DNA of 64,000 bases from DASRSS01 sp963799045 (GTDB taxonomy: Bacteria > Actinomycetota > Actinomycetes > Mycobacteriales > Jatrophihabitantaceae). A model generated the notes under the pieces. The model searched no databases, was not told the DNA's origin, and worked only from the letters and a program-made list of their open reading frames with translations. The stretch is taken from NCBI GenBank assembly GCA_963799045.1, contig CAWCVN010000004.1, forward strand, positions 310,001 through 374,000. Direction: 5' to 3'. A program made the position numbers and the translations under genes. This document shows positions 31,728 through 39,105 of this stretch, one piece after another. Every line of letters starts with the position of its first letter. Position 1 is the stretch's first letter.

Positions 31728-34700
31728 ATGACCGAGCCGGCAGTCAAGAGCCGTCGCCGCAGCTCCGGGTCCGGCTCGCCGCCGGTGCCGCAACGGTCGT
31801 CCTCGCCGCCCACCCGTAAGCCGCCGCCGGTGCCGTCCAGCGGACCCTCCTCCTCCTCGCCGCCGAGCCGCAAGCCGCCGCCGGTGCCGTCCAGCGGACC
31901 CTCCTCGTCCCCGCCGAGCCGCAAACCACCGCCGGTGCCGTCCAGCGGACCCTCCTCGTCCCCGCCGAGCCGCAAACCACCGCCCGTCCCGGCCAGGACC
32001 GGCCGGCCGCAGCTGCCGCCGACCGGTCAGCAAAGCGACACCCCGCCCGGCGACGTCGAGACCGACTCCGTCGTCGGCACCCGGGCGCAGTCGTCGCGGG
32101 AACGCAAGTACCTCACCGGCGAGTCCGGCCAGGTCACCGGCACCAGCGACGAGGGCAAGTCCGAGGCGATCGCCGGGCTGTACGGCTCGCGCACCGCGAA
32201 CACCGTCCGAACCGACGGGGTGACCACCACCGAAACCTCGAGCGAGCTCGAGGGGCTCGCCGGCGCCCAGGCCGCGGCCCGCTACCTGTCCGTGCACTCC
32301 GACGAGGAGATCTCGGCGACCGTCGAGGTGATGGCCCGGGCCGGGCTGTTCGGCAAGGCGAAGGGCAAGGCGGCGGTCAAGCGCGGCGCGATGGAGGCCA
32401 GCGTCGAGGGCGAGGCCAGCGGCGGCATGGGCGTGCAGGTCGAGGGCAACGCCGGCGTCAAGATCGACCGCTCGGAGCTCATCCCGGCGATCGAGGCGGT
32501 CGTGCACTTCGCGGTGAAGGCCGGAATCTGGGCGGAGGCCTCCGCCACCCTGCGGGCCACGGTCGGGCCGGTCGTCGCCGAGGTCATCGGCAAGGTGTCC
32601 GCGTTCGTCGGCGCCTCGGCGGAGTTCGACGGGCGGGCGTTCCTGAACTGGAAGGAGGGCCTCGGCGCCGAGTTCGCGGCAGGGGCCAGGGTGGTCGCCA
32701 AGGCCGAGGCCGAAGCCGAGTCGACGATCTCGGTCGGCGGGGTTGCGCTGCAGTTCAAGGGCAACGCCGTCGCCTGGGCCGGCGCGGAGGTCGGCGCCGA
32801 AGCCAAGCTGGCCGTCAACCTCACGGGCATCACCGTCTCGGGGAAGGCCTCGGCGTTCGTCGGGGCCAAGGCGGAGGTCTCCGGCGGCGGCAGCCTGAAG
32901 CTGCGCGGGCGCACCATCGTCGCCGCGTCCGGCAAGATCGGCGTGTCGGTCGGTTACGGCGCCGAGGTCGAGGGCTCGTTCAGCTTCCAGAACGGCAACC
33001 TGAAGATCAGCGGCGCGCTCGCCGCCGCGCTGCACGGCGGCGCGAGCGTCGGTGTCGCGTTGGAGCTGAACTTCGGCGACCTGGCGGAGATCATCATCGA
33101 GGAGATCTACGCCGCCTACAACGCCAGCGAGAACGACGTCAACAATCAGATCGGCTACGAACGCGAGCCGCTGACGGATCCGACGCTGGCCAAGCAGAAG
33201 TTCCGGCTGGGCTACAACGCCGTGCACGCCGACTTCGTCAACTACGCGCGCGGCCTCAAGGCGCGGTCCAAGCCCGGCGGCGTCGACCGCGGCCGGATCC
33301 AGGCGATCATCCAGGAGCACGTCAACCGGGGACTCGCGCAGCAGGTCGCCTACCTGGAGACCGACGAGGGGATGAAGCAGGCCCTGCTGGACGCCTTCGC
33401 CGGGCTGGTCACCGACTGCGTCATCGTGCGCGGACGCATCGCCGGCTGGAGCACGGCGAGCGCCACCGACGTCGCCGAGGTGAAAAAGCAGTTCCAGCAC
33501 GACGAGCAGGTCCGGTCGGCCTCCGAGCCGCTGCTGCAAGCCTTCCGCGACTACGCGGCGAAGAAGTCGACCAAGGGCGAGCACGGGATCAAGCAGAAGG
33601 AAGTCCAGTCGATCATCGACAAGTACTGGAAGCCCCTCAAGGCTGCCTACCCCGAACCGGGGGCCGCCGACGCCGCGCTGACCTTCGCCGCCGAGTCGGC
33701 CTTCGCCGGCTACCTCACCGCCTTCGAGACCACCGACGGCCAGCTCACCAAGTTCGGGGCTCCCGAGGCCAAGGCCCAGGACGTCAAGCTCGAGGCCGCG
33801 AGTGACAGCGCCGAGCAGAAGCGGCAGGTCGTATACGGCCAGCTGATCGGGTCGATGCAGAAGTACAAGCAGGCCGTGATCGCCGACCCGACGCGCGATG
33901 TCGACGTGGCCGGAGTGCAGAAGGCCTTCGCGCCCGCGGCCAAGAAGCTCACGTCGGTGCTGGGCAACCGCGAGATCAACGAGCAGGTCGTCGGCGTCAT
34001 CTGCGGCGCGCTCTCGCCGCTGGTCAAGGACAAGGGCGTGACCGTCGACGGCGGCAAGGTCACCGAGGTGAAGGCCGATCCGCAGGGCCTGCAGACCGCG
34101 CGCACCGAGCGTGCGGCCAGTGCCAAGAACGCCGCGCAGCAACAGGCGATCAACACGCTGCGGACCTCGCTGCAGTCCTACGTCGAGACCAAGACCAAGC
34201 GGGGCGCGAACGGCATCAAGCGGGAGATGGTCCAGGAGCGCATCGACAAGGCCACGGCCGAGGTACGCGACTGGGTCACCGGCGGTGAGGCCGACTACGC
34301 CCTGACCATCGCCGCGCACGAGGCCTTGCAGCCGATGCTCCACTCCATCGACATCGTCAACGGCGAGATCAAGACCTTCGACGCCCCCCAGGCCACGGCC
34401 GAGCAGGTGAAAAAGCATCGCAGCGAGAACGGCAAGGCGCGCCTCGGCGGCGACGAGGACGACAACCAGCGCCGCAGGATGGTCACCGTTGCCGTCTACC
34501 CGGGGCTGAGCAGCTACGCCGGTCAGATCCGGGCGGCCGCCGAGAAGGCGAAGCCGGGGCAGGCGCCCGCGATCGTGCCCACGAAGGATCGGCTGCAAGG
34601 CATCATCAGCGCCGGGGTCAAGAAGATCCGTGCCGACGTCGTCAACGAGGTCGGCGGGGCAGCGGTGACCGACGCGGTCCACACCGTGTTCCGGATGGAC

Positions 34701-35114
34701 TCGACGATCCCGTTGCTCAAGGACGTCACCATCGACAGCAACCTCGTCGTCACCGAGCTGGTGCCGAACGACCAACTGGCCGACCAGTTCGCGGCCCAGC
34801 GCTCGTCCGCCCAGGTCGGCGAGGTCGTCCGCACCGTGGCACTCGGGCTGCGCGACGACGTGCGCCAGGCCGTCACCACGGCCCAGTCGGACGGGCGGGT
34901 GCCGACGCAAAGTGAGCTGCAGACACTCGTCACCAAGTACTACCCGCAGCTGTCCGGACTCGAGCCGGAGGAGGCCGACGAGGTGATCCATACGGCGCTC
35001 ATCACCGGCTTGGGTGAGCTTGTGCGCAGCGATCGTGCCGTCGTCGTCATCGACGGCGACATCCGCAGGTGCTTCCTGATTCCGCGCCACCGACCGGTGA
35101 CGGGGCTGCGGTGA
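31728..35114 (+). CDS. 1128-residue repeat protein, candidate eCIS cargo/effector
   Basis: ATG 31728 has AGGAGG at 31718-31723. Residues 1-95 are a Pro/Ser tail with four RKPPPVP-type repeats. Residues about 130-450 are Ala/Gly/Glu-rich with recurring AEVxGxGS, KASAFVGA and KAEAEAE segments, suggesting long amphipathic helices or a repetitive beta surface. From about 494 to the end lie six diverged copies of a 100-110-residue helical module (starts near 494, 600, 702, 808, 921 and 1033). Each module opens with a YxxxLxxY-type helix, has an I-x-x-I/V-x-x-x-W/Y helix, and ends V-x-x-G-x-I/L-x-x-F. No signal peptide, membrane helix or enzyme motif is evident. Position between the ATPase and the DUF4157 gene suggests a delivered protein. 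Confidence 0.7.
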   Translation: MTEPAVKSRRRSSGSGSPPVPQRSSSPPTRKPPPVPSSGPSSSSPPSRKPPPVPSSGPSSSPPSRKPPPVPSSGPSSSPPSRKPPPVPARTGRPQLPPTGQQSDTPPGDVETDSVVGTRAQSSRERKYLTGESGQVTGTSDEGKSEAIAGLYGSRTANTVRTDGVTTTETSSELEGLAGAQAAARYLSVHSDEEISATVEVMARAGLFGKAKGKAAVKRGAMEASVEGEASGGMGVQVEGNAGVKIDRSELIPAIEAVVHFAVKAGIWAEASATLRATVGPVVAEVIGKVSAFVGASAEFDGRAFLNWKEGLGAEFAAGARVVAKAEAEAESTISVGGVALQFKGNAVAWAGAEVGAEAKLAVNLTGITVSGKASAFVGAKAEVSGGGSLKLRGRTIVAASGKIGVSVGYGAEVEGSFSFQNGNLKISGALAAALHGGASVGVALELNFGDLAEIIIEEIYAAYNASENDVNNQIGYEREPLTDPTLAKQKFRLGYNAVHADFVNYARGLKARSKPGGVDRGRIQAIIQEHVNRGLAQQVAYLETDEGMKQALLDAFAGLVTDCVIVRGRIAGWSTASATDVAEVKKQFQHDEQVRSASEPLLQAFRDYAAKKSTKGEHGIKQKEVQSIIDKYWKPLKAAYPEPGAADAALTFAAESAFAGYLTAFETTDGQLTKFGAPEAKAQDVKLEAASDSAEQKRQVVYGQLIGSMQKYKQAVIADPTRDVDVAGVQKAFAPAAKKLTSVLGNREINEQVVGVICGALSPLVKDKGVTVDGGKVTEVKADPQGLQTARTERAASAKNAAQQQAINTLRTSLQSYVETKTKRGANGIKREMVQERIDKATAEVRDWVTGGEADYALTIAAHEALQPMLHSIDIVNGEIKTFDAPQATAEQVKKHRSENGKARLGGDEDDNQRRRMVTVAVYPGLSSYAGQIRAAAEKAKPGQAPAIVPTKDRLQGIISAGVKKIRADVVNEVGGAAVTDAVHTVFRMDSTIPLLKDVTIDSNLVVTELVPNDQLADQFAAQRSSAQVGEVVRTVALGLRDDVRQAVTTAQSDGRVPTQSELQTLVTKYYPQLSGLEPEEADEVIHTALITGLGELVRSDRAVVVIDGDIRRCFLIPRHRPVTGLR
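31803..31994 (+). repeat. in-gene tandem repeat encoding four SPP(S/T)RKPPPVP units
   Basis: Four near-identical 51-54-base units begin near 31803, 31857, 31908 and 31959; units 2 and 3 are almost the same at the nucleotide level, which points to recent duplication. The encoded PxxP-rich tail could be a flexible loading signal or a partner-binding segment. All unit lengths are multiples of three, so the frame is kept. Confidence 0.85.
33207..35090 (+). repeat. six diverged copies of a ~105-codon helical module
   Basis: Found by comparing the translated C-terminal half with itself. Best preserved are module 2 (LLQAFRDYAAKKSTKGEHGI, then VQSIIDKYW, then TDGQLTKF) and module 4 (INTLRTSLQSYVETKTKRGA, then VQERIDKAT, then VNGEIKTF). 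Module 3 ends VDGGKVTEV, module 5 DSNLVVTEL and module 6 IDGDIRRCF. The repeats are protein-level and too diverged to see in DNA. Confidence 0.65.
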
Positions 35115-35563
35115 GCTTCTCGATCGCGGCACTGCCCGACCCAGGGGTCGTGCACTTCTACAGCTACGCGACCGGCGTCTCCCTCGAGCTGCCGGTCGGG
35201 TTCGAGGCCGACGGTGAGGATGACACCTCGGCGCGCTACCGCGACGACGACGGCACGCCCGAACCGCCGCTGGTGCAGGTCCGCGTCGTCGGCGAGTACC
35301 CCGCCGGCCAGGACGTGGGCGCGGTGCGGGCGTTGGCCGACGGCTTCGCCGAACGCGCCGAGCTCATCAGCCGCCAGGAGCGTTCGGTGGACGACTGCCC
35401 GGCCGAGACCGTGGTGAGCGGGTCCGGGTCCCGCGTCCAGCACCAGACCGTGCTGGCCGCCGACGGCCGGCTGATCACTGTCGTCTGCGTCGCCGCGCAG
35501 TCGCCGGATCGGCGTGCGGCCTTCGACGCGGCGATCGACTCGATCCGGGTGATCCCGCTGTGA
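35111..35563 (+). CDS. small DUF1795/LpqN-like protein 1 (possible Eag-type adaptor)
   Basis: 150 residues, GTG 35111 overlapping the stop of the repeat protein. The strand order fits the PsbP/Mog1/DcrB fold: HFYSYATGVSLELPVGFEAD, then PLVQVRVVGEYPAG, a long helix (VRALADGFAERAELI), ETVVSGSGSRVQHQTVLA, LITVVCVAA, and a last helix plus strand FDAAIDSIRVIPL. It lacks a signal peptide or lipobox, unlike secreted LpqN or DcrB. DUF1795 proteins of the Eag group are chaperones for type VI secretion effectors, so coupling to the putative cargo gene is suggestive. The fold call rests on pattern and is unverified. Confidence 0.6.
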   Translation: MSFSIAALPDPGVVHFYSYATGVSLELPVGFEADGEDDTSARYRDDDGTPEPPLVQVRVVGEYPAGQDVGAVRALADGFAERAELISRQERSVDDCPAETVVSGSGSRVQHQTVLAADGRLITVVCVAAQSPDRRAAFDAAIDSIRVIPL

Positions 35564-36048
35564 GCGACATCGAGTGGGTCAGCGTCACCAGCGGGGCGCT
35601 GCTGGTGTCGCTGCGTGCCCCGCTGGGCTGGGAGCTGCAGCCGGGCGACGACGCGCACCTGACCCTGCTCAGCGACACGGCCGACGCGGCGGGCTATCAC
35701 GCCAGCTGGGGCGTCGTGTCCGGCGAGCCGGAACGACCCGGTGTGGCCTGGTTCGAGGCATTCTGCGCGGCGGCGCCGGGCCACCTCGCTGCGTCACTCG
35801 ACGGGTTCGAGCTGATCGGCACGGACGGCTACCTGCTCAGCAGCGGCGCGCCGGTGTTCGTCGTGCGCTACCGGCAGCAGGCCGCCACGCTCCCGCCGAC
35901 CAGCCACCTGCAGGCCTATGTCTGGGCGGGCAGCCTGCGCATGTACGTCGTCGACTCCGCGACGCTGCGCGATCACGAGCAGCGGGACCTGCCGGTCTTC
36001 GACGCGATCGTGCACTCGCTGCGGCTGTTGCCCGAGCGCGCGTCCTGA
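35560..36048 (+). CDS. small DUF1795/LpqN-like protein 2 (paralogue of the preceding gene)
   Basis: 162 residues, GTG 35560 overlapping the previous stop by 4 bases. It follows the same plan as its neighbour: VTSGALLVSLRAPLGWEL, YHASWGVVSG, a helix, FVVRYRQQA, LQAYVWAGSLRMYVVDSA and the matching end VFDAIVHSLRLLPERAS (compare FDAAIDSIRVIPL). No signal peptide. Two copies in tandem after a six-module protein may act as a heterodimer or recognise different segments. Function is inferred from context only. Confidence 0.58.
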   Translation: MSDIEWVSVTSGALLVSLRAPLGWELQPGDDAHLTLLSDTADAAGYHASWGVVSGEPERPGVAWFEAFCAAAPGHLAASLDGFELIGTDGYLLSSGAPVFVVRYRQQAATLPPTSHLQAYVWAGSLRMYVVDSATLRDHEQRDLPVFDAIVHSLRLLPERAS

Positions 36049-36097
36049 GACGATGGTGGCGCCGAGCAGGCCCGGCCCCGGTGAGAGGTAGGCGGTG

Positions 36098-36691
36098 ATG
36101 GAAGCTCCCGAGCACGAGCACCTGCGGGCTCCCGAACCCGCGCTGCACCCGGCACCGGCCCGGCCGGCGCCGGAGCCGGACGGGGAGCAGCACCCGGCCC
36201 GCCCCGTCCCGGTCGCCGGGCTCGCGCTCGCGCGGCGCTCGTCGCCGGACGACACCGACCCGCTGGGCGGGCAGCCCGCGCCGCAGGGCGTCGTCGCCGC
36301 GCTGCAGCGTCGCCGGGGCGGCGGTGCCCGCCTGCCCGAGGACGTGGCGGCCGGCTTCGGTGAGCAGTTCGGCACCGACCTGAGTGGCGTGCGGGTGCAC
36401 GCCGACTCCGAGGCCGACCGGATCTCCCGCTCGGTGCAGGCCACCGCCTTCACCTACGGCAACGACATCTACTTCAGCCAGGGCACTTACGCGCCGCAGA
36501 CCCACGGCGGCGAACGGCTCTTGGCGCACGAGCTGGCGCACGTGGTGCAGACCCGCCAGGGCCGGATGGTCAACGCCGGCCACGGCGGCGGCCCGGTGAT
36601 CGGCCGCGCCGACGACCCCGCGGAGGCCGCTGCCGACCGCGACGCCGATCAGGTGCTCACCGCACTGCGCCGCCGCGCCGCCGGCGAGTGA
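36098..36691 (+). CDS. DUF4157 eCIS core-domain protein with HELAH metallopeptidase-like motif
   Basis: 197 residues, ATG 36098 preceded by GAGGTAGG. An 85-residue Pro-rich head leads to the DUF4157 domain: RLPEDVAAGFGEQFGTDLSG, VRVHADSEADRISRSVQATA, FTYGNDIYFSQGTYAPQT and ERLLAHELAHVVQ, where HELAH is the zinc-binding HExxH pattern. It ends with the family RADDPAEAAADRDADQV. DUF4157 marks many eCIS loci and is often fused to toxins; here it stands alone, so it may process or escort cargo. Last gene of the rightward eCIS operon. Confidence 0.9.
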   Translation: MEAPEHEHLRAPEPALHPAPARPAPEPDGEQHPARPVPVAGLALARRSSPDDTDPLGGQPAPQGVVAALQRRRGGGARLPEDVAAGFGEQFGTDLSGVRVHADSEADRISRSVQATAFTYGNDIYFSQGTYAPQTHGGERLLAHELAHVVQTRQGRMVNAGHGGGPVIGRADDPAEAAADRDADQVLTALRRRAAGE

Positions 36692-36706
36692 CCGGGCTAT
36701 ACGAGT

Positions 36707-36742
36707 GACCGGGCCACGCGGGCGGACCGGGCCACGCGGGCG
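36707..36742 (+). repeat. two copies of an 18-bp direct repeat
   Basis: GACCGGGCCACGCGGGCG occurs twice back to back, with a partial third copy (GACCGGGC) just before. It lies in the short gap between the DUF4157 and groES genes. No role is evident. Confidence 0.7.
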
Positions 36743-36761
36743 GCCCGCGGCCCGGCGCGGC

Positions 36762-36767
36762 TAGGCT
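36762..36767 (+). promoter_or_regulatory. -10 box of a probable leaderless groES transcript
   Basis: TAGGCT lies exactly 7 bases before GTG 36775, with no ribosome site between. In actinobacteria a TANNNT box 6-8 bases before a start codon usually means transcription begins at the start codon itself. Confidence 0.5.
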
Positions 36768-36774
36768 CCATTCC

Positions 36775-37101
36775 GTGACCGACCGACTGCCGATCAAGAT
36801 GCTGCACGACCGGGTGCTCGTGCGCGAACCCCGCGACCCGGCGTCGAACGGCGAGCGGCGCTCGTCCGGCGGCATCCTCATCCCGGCGACGGCCAACGTC
36901 GCCAAGCGGCTGATCTGGGCCGAGGTGCTCGCCGTCGGAAACCACGTGCGGGCGGTCGAGGTCGGTGACCGCGTGCTGTTCAGCCCGGAGGACCAGCACC
37001 AGGTCGAGATCGCCGGCGACGAGTACATGTTGCTGCGCGAGCGTGACGTGCACGCGGTCGCCGCCGAGCGCAACGACGCCAACACGGGGCTGTATCTATA
37101 G
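36775..37101 (+). CDS. GroES-like co-chaperonin (Cpn10 family)
   Basis: 108 residues from GTG 36775. It has the Cpn10 beginning PIKMLHDRVLVREPRDPASN, the mobile-loop region with SSGGILIPATAN, then VLAVGNHVRAVEVGDRVLFS and the C-terminal DEYMLLRERDVHAV. It lacks the adjacent groEL expected of the main operon, so it is a stand-alone or second copy. The sequence around the mobile loop is longer and less conserved than canonical GroES. Its role may be housekeeping; cooperation with the neighbouring injection system is unproven. Confidence 0.82.
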   Translation: MTDRLPIKMLHDRVLVREPRDPASNGERRSSGGILIPATANVAKRLIWAEVLAVGNHVRAVEVGDRVLFSPEDQHQVEIAGDEYMLLRERDVHAVAAERNDANTGLYL

Positions 37102-37342
37102 CCGCGCTGGGCGGCCCTTCGACCGGCCCGGTGGGCCGGATCGTGCGGGCCGCAGGCAAGCGGCCTTCGGCCGCGCCTGCGCGGCGCTCTTCGGCCGAGG
37201 CCTCATCGCTGTCCTGTGACCGCGCTGGGCGGCCCTTCGACCGGCCCGGTGGGCCGGATCGCGCGGGCCGCAGGCAAGCGGCCTTCGGCCGCGCCTGCGC
37301 GGCGCTCTTCGGCCGAGGCCTCATCGCTGTCCTGTAACCGCG
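37102..37342 (+). repeat. 118-bp tandem repeat, two full copies and a stub
   Basis: Copies start at 37102 and 37220, and a third begins at 37338, where it runs into the pheA stop codon. The two full copies are almost identical, differing by only one or two bases (for example GTG against GCG near the middle). Each contains GCGGCCTTCGGCCGC, a short perfect hairpin, and GCTCTTCGGCCGAGGCC. It sits between convergent groES and pheA, so it may serve as a two-way terminator. The reading frames inside it arise from composition and are not genes. Confidence 0.85.
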
Positions 37343-38290
37343 CTAGGCGGTGCCGGATTCGCGCACGGAGTCCAGCCAGGCGCGGGCGGAGGCGAAGTCG
37401 GCGTCAGCACGGCCCGGCAGCACCGGGCCCTGCTGCCCGTCGCGGCGGGCGTACGAGCCGAGATAGCGGACGTCGGCGCAGATGCGGTGCAGCGCGGCGA
37501 GCGCGTCGCCGACCCGCTGCTCTGCGACGTGTCCCTCGCAGTCGATGGAGAAGCAGTAGTCACCGATGCGGCCCTTCGTCGGCCGCGACTCGATGCGGGT
37601 CAGGTTCACCCCGCGGGCGGCGAACTCGGTGAGGATCTCCAGCAGCGCGCCGGCGTGGTCCTCGCGCAGGTAGGCGACCAGGGTGGTGCGGTCGTTGCCG
37701 GTGTGCTGCGGCGGTGGCGCCGGCCGAGTGAGCAGGACGAAGCGGGTGACGGCCCCGGGGTTGTCGGCCACGTTGTGCTCGAGGGCGGTGAGACCGTACC
37801 TGCTGGCGGCCACCGAGGCGCTGATCGCCGCGTCGTACTGGCCCGCCGCGACCGCCTGCGCGCCGCCGGCCGTCGAACCGACCAGCGCGACCTCGACATC
37901 GGGCAGGGTCGCGCGTAGCCAGCCGCGCACCTGCGCCTCGGCGTGGGGATGGGTGGCGACGGTACGAATGTCGGCCAGGGCCGTCCCCGGCCGGGCGAGC
38001 AGGTCGAAGGCCACGGCGAGGTAGGTCTCCTCGGCGATGACCAGCGGGTCGCCGTTGGCCAGTTCGTCCAAGGTGGCCGGCACCGCGCCCTCGACCGAGT
38101 TCTCCAGCGGCACCAGCGCGCCGTCGGCCTCGCCGGCGCGCAGCGCATCGATCGCGTGCGGGACGGTCGGCATCGGCACCAGCGTCGCGCCGGCCGCGAC
38201 GTCGAGCGCGAGCAGGGCCGCGTGCGCGAACGTCCCCTCCGGGCCGAGGAATGCGAGCACCGGCGGGGAGGGCGGACGGCCACTGGTCAC
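37343..38290 (-). CDS. pheA: prephenate dehydratase
   Basis: 315 residues from GTG 38290. The catalytic domain has LAFLGPEGTFAHAALLAL, ADGALVPLENSVEGAVPATL and AAGQYDAAISASVAASRYGL. The C-terminal regulatory ACT domain is complete, with GALLEILTEFAARGVNL and ESRPTKGRIGDYCFSIDCEG, the Phe-binding ESRP segment included. It converts prephenate to phenylpyruvate in phenylalanine synthesis, in the cytosol, probably with feedback control by Phe. The aromatic aminotransferase at 41659 would supply the next step. A CAGGAT box lies 6 bases before the start. Confidence 0.93.
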   Translation of the reverse strand: MTSGRPPSPPVLAFLGPEGTFAHAALLALDVAAGATLVPMPTVPHAIDALRAGEADGALVPLENSVEGAVPATLDELANGDPLVIAEETYLAVAFDLLARPGTALADIRTVATHPHAEAQVRGWLRATLPDVEVALVGSTAGGAQAVAAGQYDAAISASVAASRYGLTALEHNVADNPGAVTRFVLLTRPAPPPQHTGNDRTTLVAYLREDHAGALLEILTEFAARGVNLTRIESRPTKGRIGDYCFSIDCEGHVAEQRVGDALAALHRICADVRYLGSYARRDGQQGPVLPGRADADFASARAWLDSVRESGTA

Positions 38291-38296
38291 CGCGCC

Positions 38297-38302
38297 ATCC
38301 TG
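38297..38302 (-). promoter_or_regulatory. possible -10 box of pheA (CAGGAT, spacer 6)
   Basis: On the minus strand CAGGAT ends 6 bases before GTG 38290. The same hexamer stands 6 bases before the malic enzyme start and 8 before the TMEM165 start. The first base departs from TANNNT. Confidence 0.35.
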
Positions 38303-38389
38303 CCCTACCGGGGCCACCCCAGGCCGCCCGACCGCCCCCGCGCCGCCCCGGGTCCCCGCCCCGGTCCCGCCCCGGTCCCAAATTCCCCG

Positions 38390-38457
38390 CGAGTGGCGCG
38401 TTCCGCACCTGAGTGGCGCGATATATCGCGCCACTCAGGGGGCTAACGCGCCACTCG
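38390..38457. repeat. 68-bp concentric inverted repeat built from four copies of GAGTGGCGCG
   Basis: The 10-mer GAGTGGCGCG occurs at 38391 and 38411, and its reverse complement at 38427 and 38447. The inner pair forms a 28-base perfect palindrome around ATATAT (38410-38437). The outer 13-base arms (38390-38402 and 38445-38457) share exactly the same centre, 38423.5, and the two 7-base spacers are equal in length but not complementary. It lies just past the DUF4446 stop and about 100 bases before pheA. It could be a terminator, a cruciform or a multi-site operator. Confidence 0.9.
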
Positions 38458-38466
38458 GCGTGGTTG

Positions 38467-39045
38467 TCAGCTGGCTCTTCGGGAGGTGCGGCCGCGCTTG
38501 GGGGCGCCGGACAGCGCCGCGGTCACGGCTTGCCGCTCCTCGGGCGAGAGTTCGGGCGCGCCGTCGCTCGCCCGCCCGGCGGTGACGGCCTTCGCGTAGA
38601 CGCGGGTGTCGGCCTGGCCGGCCAGGGCACTGATCGTCACCCCGTCGCCGGCGTCGTCGAGCAGCGCCAGCGAGAACGACAGCCGGCCGGCCGAACCGTC
38701 GAAGGCGTCGTAGCGGACCAGCGCCACGTTGCGCAGCCCCTCGCCCGGCTCCTGGGCGGTGCGGGTGGCCTCCTGCGCGAGCGTGTCGAGCGCGGTCCGG
38801 TTGTCCTCGCGGGTGGTGGTGACGAGCTGGCGCAGCTCGGCCAGCTCGGTGCGGGTGGCCTCGCCCAGCGCGGCCTGGCGTTCGACCGCCTCGAGCAGCG
38901 AGGCGCGCCGGCCCGATCCGCGCGCACCGCGCTCGAGCACCGCGCTCGCGCGGCGCAGCTTCGCCAGCGTGCGCAGCGCGAAGTACGCCGCGACCAACGC
39001 GACGTAGGAGAGCACGAGCGCGAAGATCGCGACGTACGTGGGCAT
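38467..39045 (-). CDS. DUF4446 membrane-anchored protein
   Basis: 192 residues from ATG 39045. One N-terminal membrane helix (YVAIFALVLSYVALVAAYFAL) is followed by a coiled-coil-like stretch (residues 30-95) and the DUF4446 core GLRNVALVRYDAFDG, RLSFSLALLDDAGDGVTIS and TRVYAKAVTAG. Function is unknown; the family is common in Gram-positive bacteria. The C-terminal tail is Lys/Arg-rich. It is divergent from the TMEM165 gene across 60 bases. Confidence 0.88.
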   Translation of the reverse strand: MPTYVAIFALVLSYVALVAAYFALRTLAKLRRASAVLERGARGSGRRASLLEAVERQAALGEATRTELAELRQLVTTTREDNRTALDTLAQEATRTAQEPGEGLRNVALVRYDAFDGSAGRLSFSLALLDDAGDGVTISALAGQADTRVYAKAVTAGRASDGAPELSPEERQAVTAALSGAPKRGRTSRRAS

Positions 39046-39052
39046 CCGTATC

Positions 39053-39058
39053 AGGCTA
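39053..39058 (-). promoter_or_regulatory. -10 box of a probable leaderless DUF4446 transcript
   Basis: TAGCCT on the minus strand, 7 bases before ATG 39045, with no ribosome site between. Confidence 0.5.
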
Positions 39059-39091
39059 GGCGCGGGTTGGCCGGTCCACGGGACGACACGG

Positions 39092-39097
39092 CAGGAT
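39092..39097 (+). promoter_or_regulatory. possible -10 box of the TMEM165-like gene (CAGGAT, spacer 8)
   Basis: CAGGAT stands 8 bases before GTG 39106, back to back with the DUF4446 box in a 60-base gap. Confidence 0.35.
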
Positions 39098-39105
39098 GGC
39101 CAATC

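Noticed and set aside
31470..35132. A 1220-codon open frame on the minus strand opposite the repeat protein
   Set aside because: It is a composition shadow: its translation is Leu/Val/Arg/Asp-rich without domain motifs, while the plus frame has a ribosome site, coupled neighbours and internal repeats.
37102..37340. CRISPR-like array from the direct repeats
   Set aside because: Units abut without unique spacers, are 118 bp long and contain hairpins; no cas gene is near. The 39-bp repeat at 1841 also lacks spacers.
37131..37632. Short open frames crossing the 118-bp repeat and the pheA end
   Set aside because: They repeat the same peptide once per unit, have no ribosome site, and one runs into antisense pheA.
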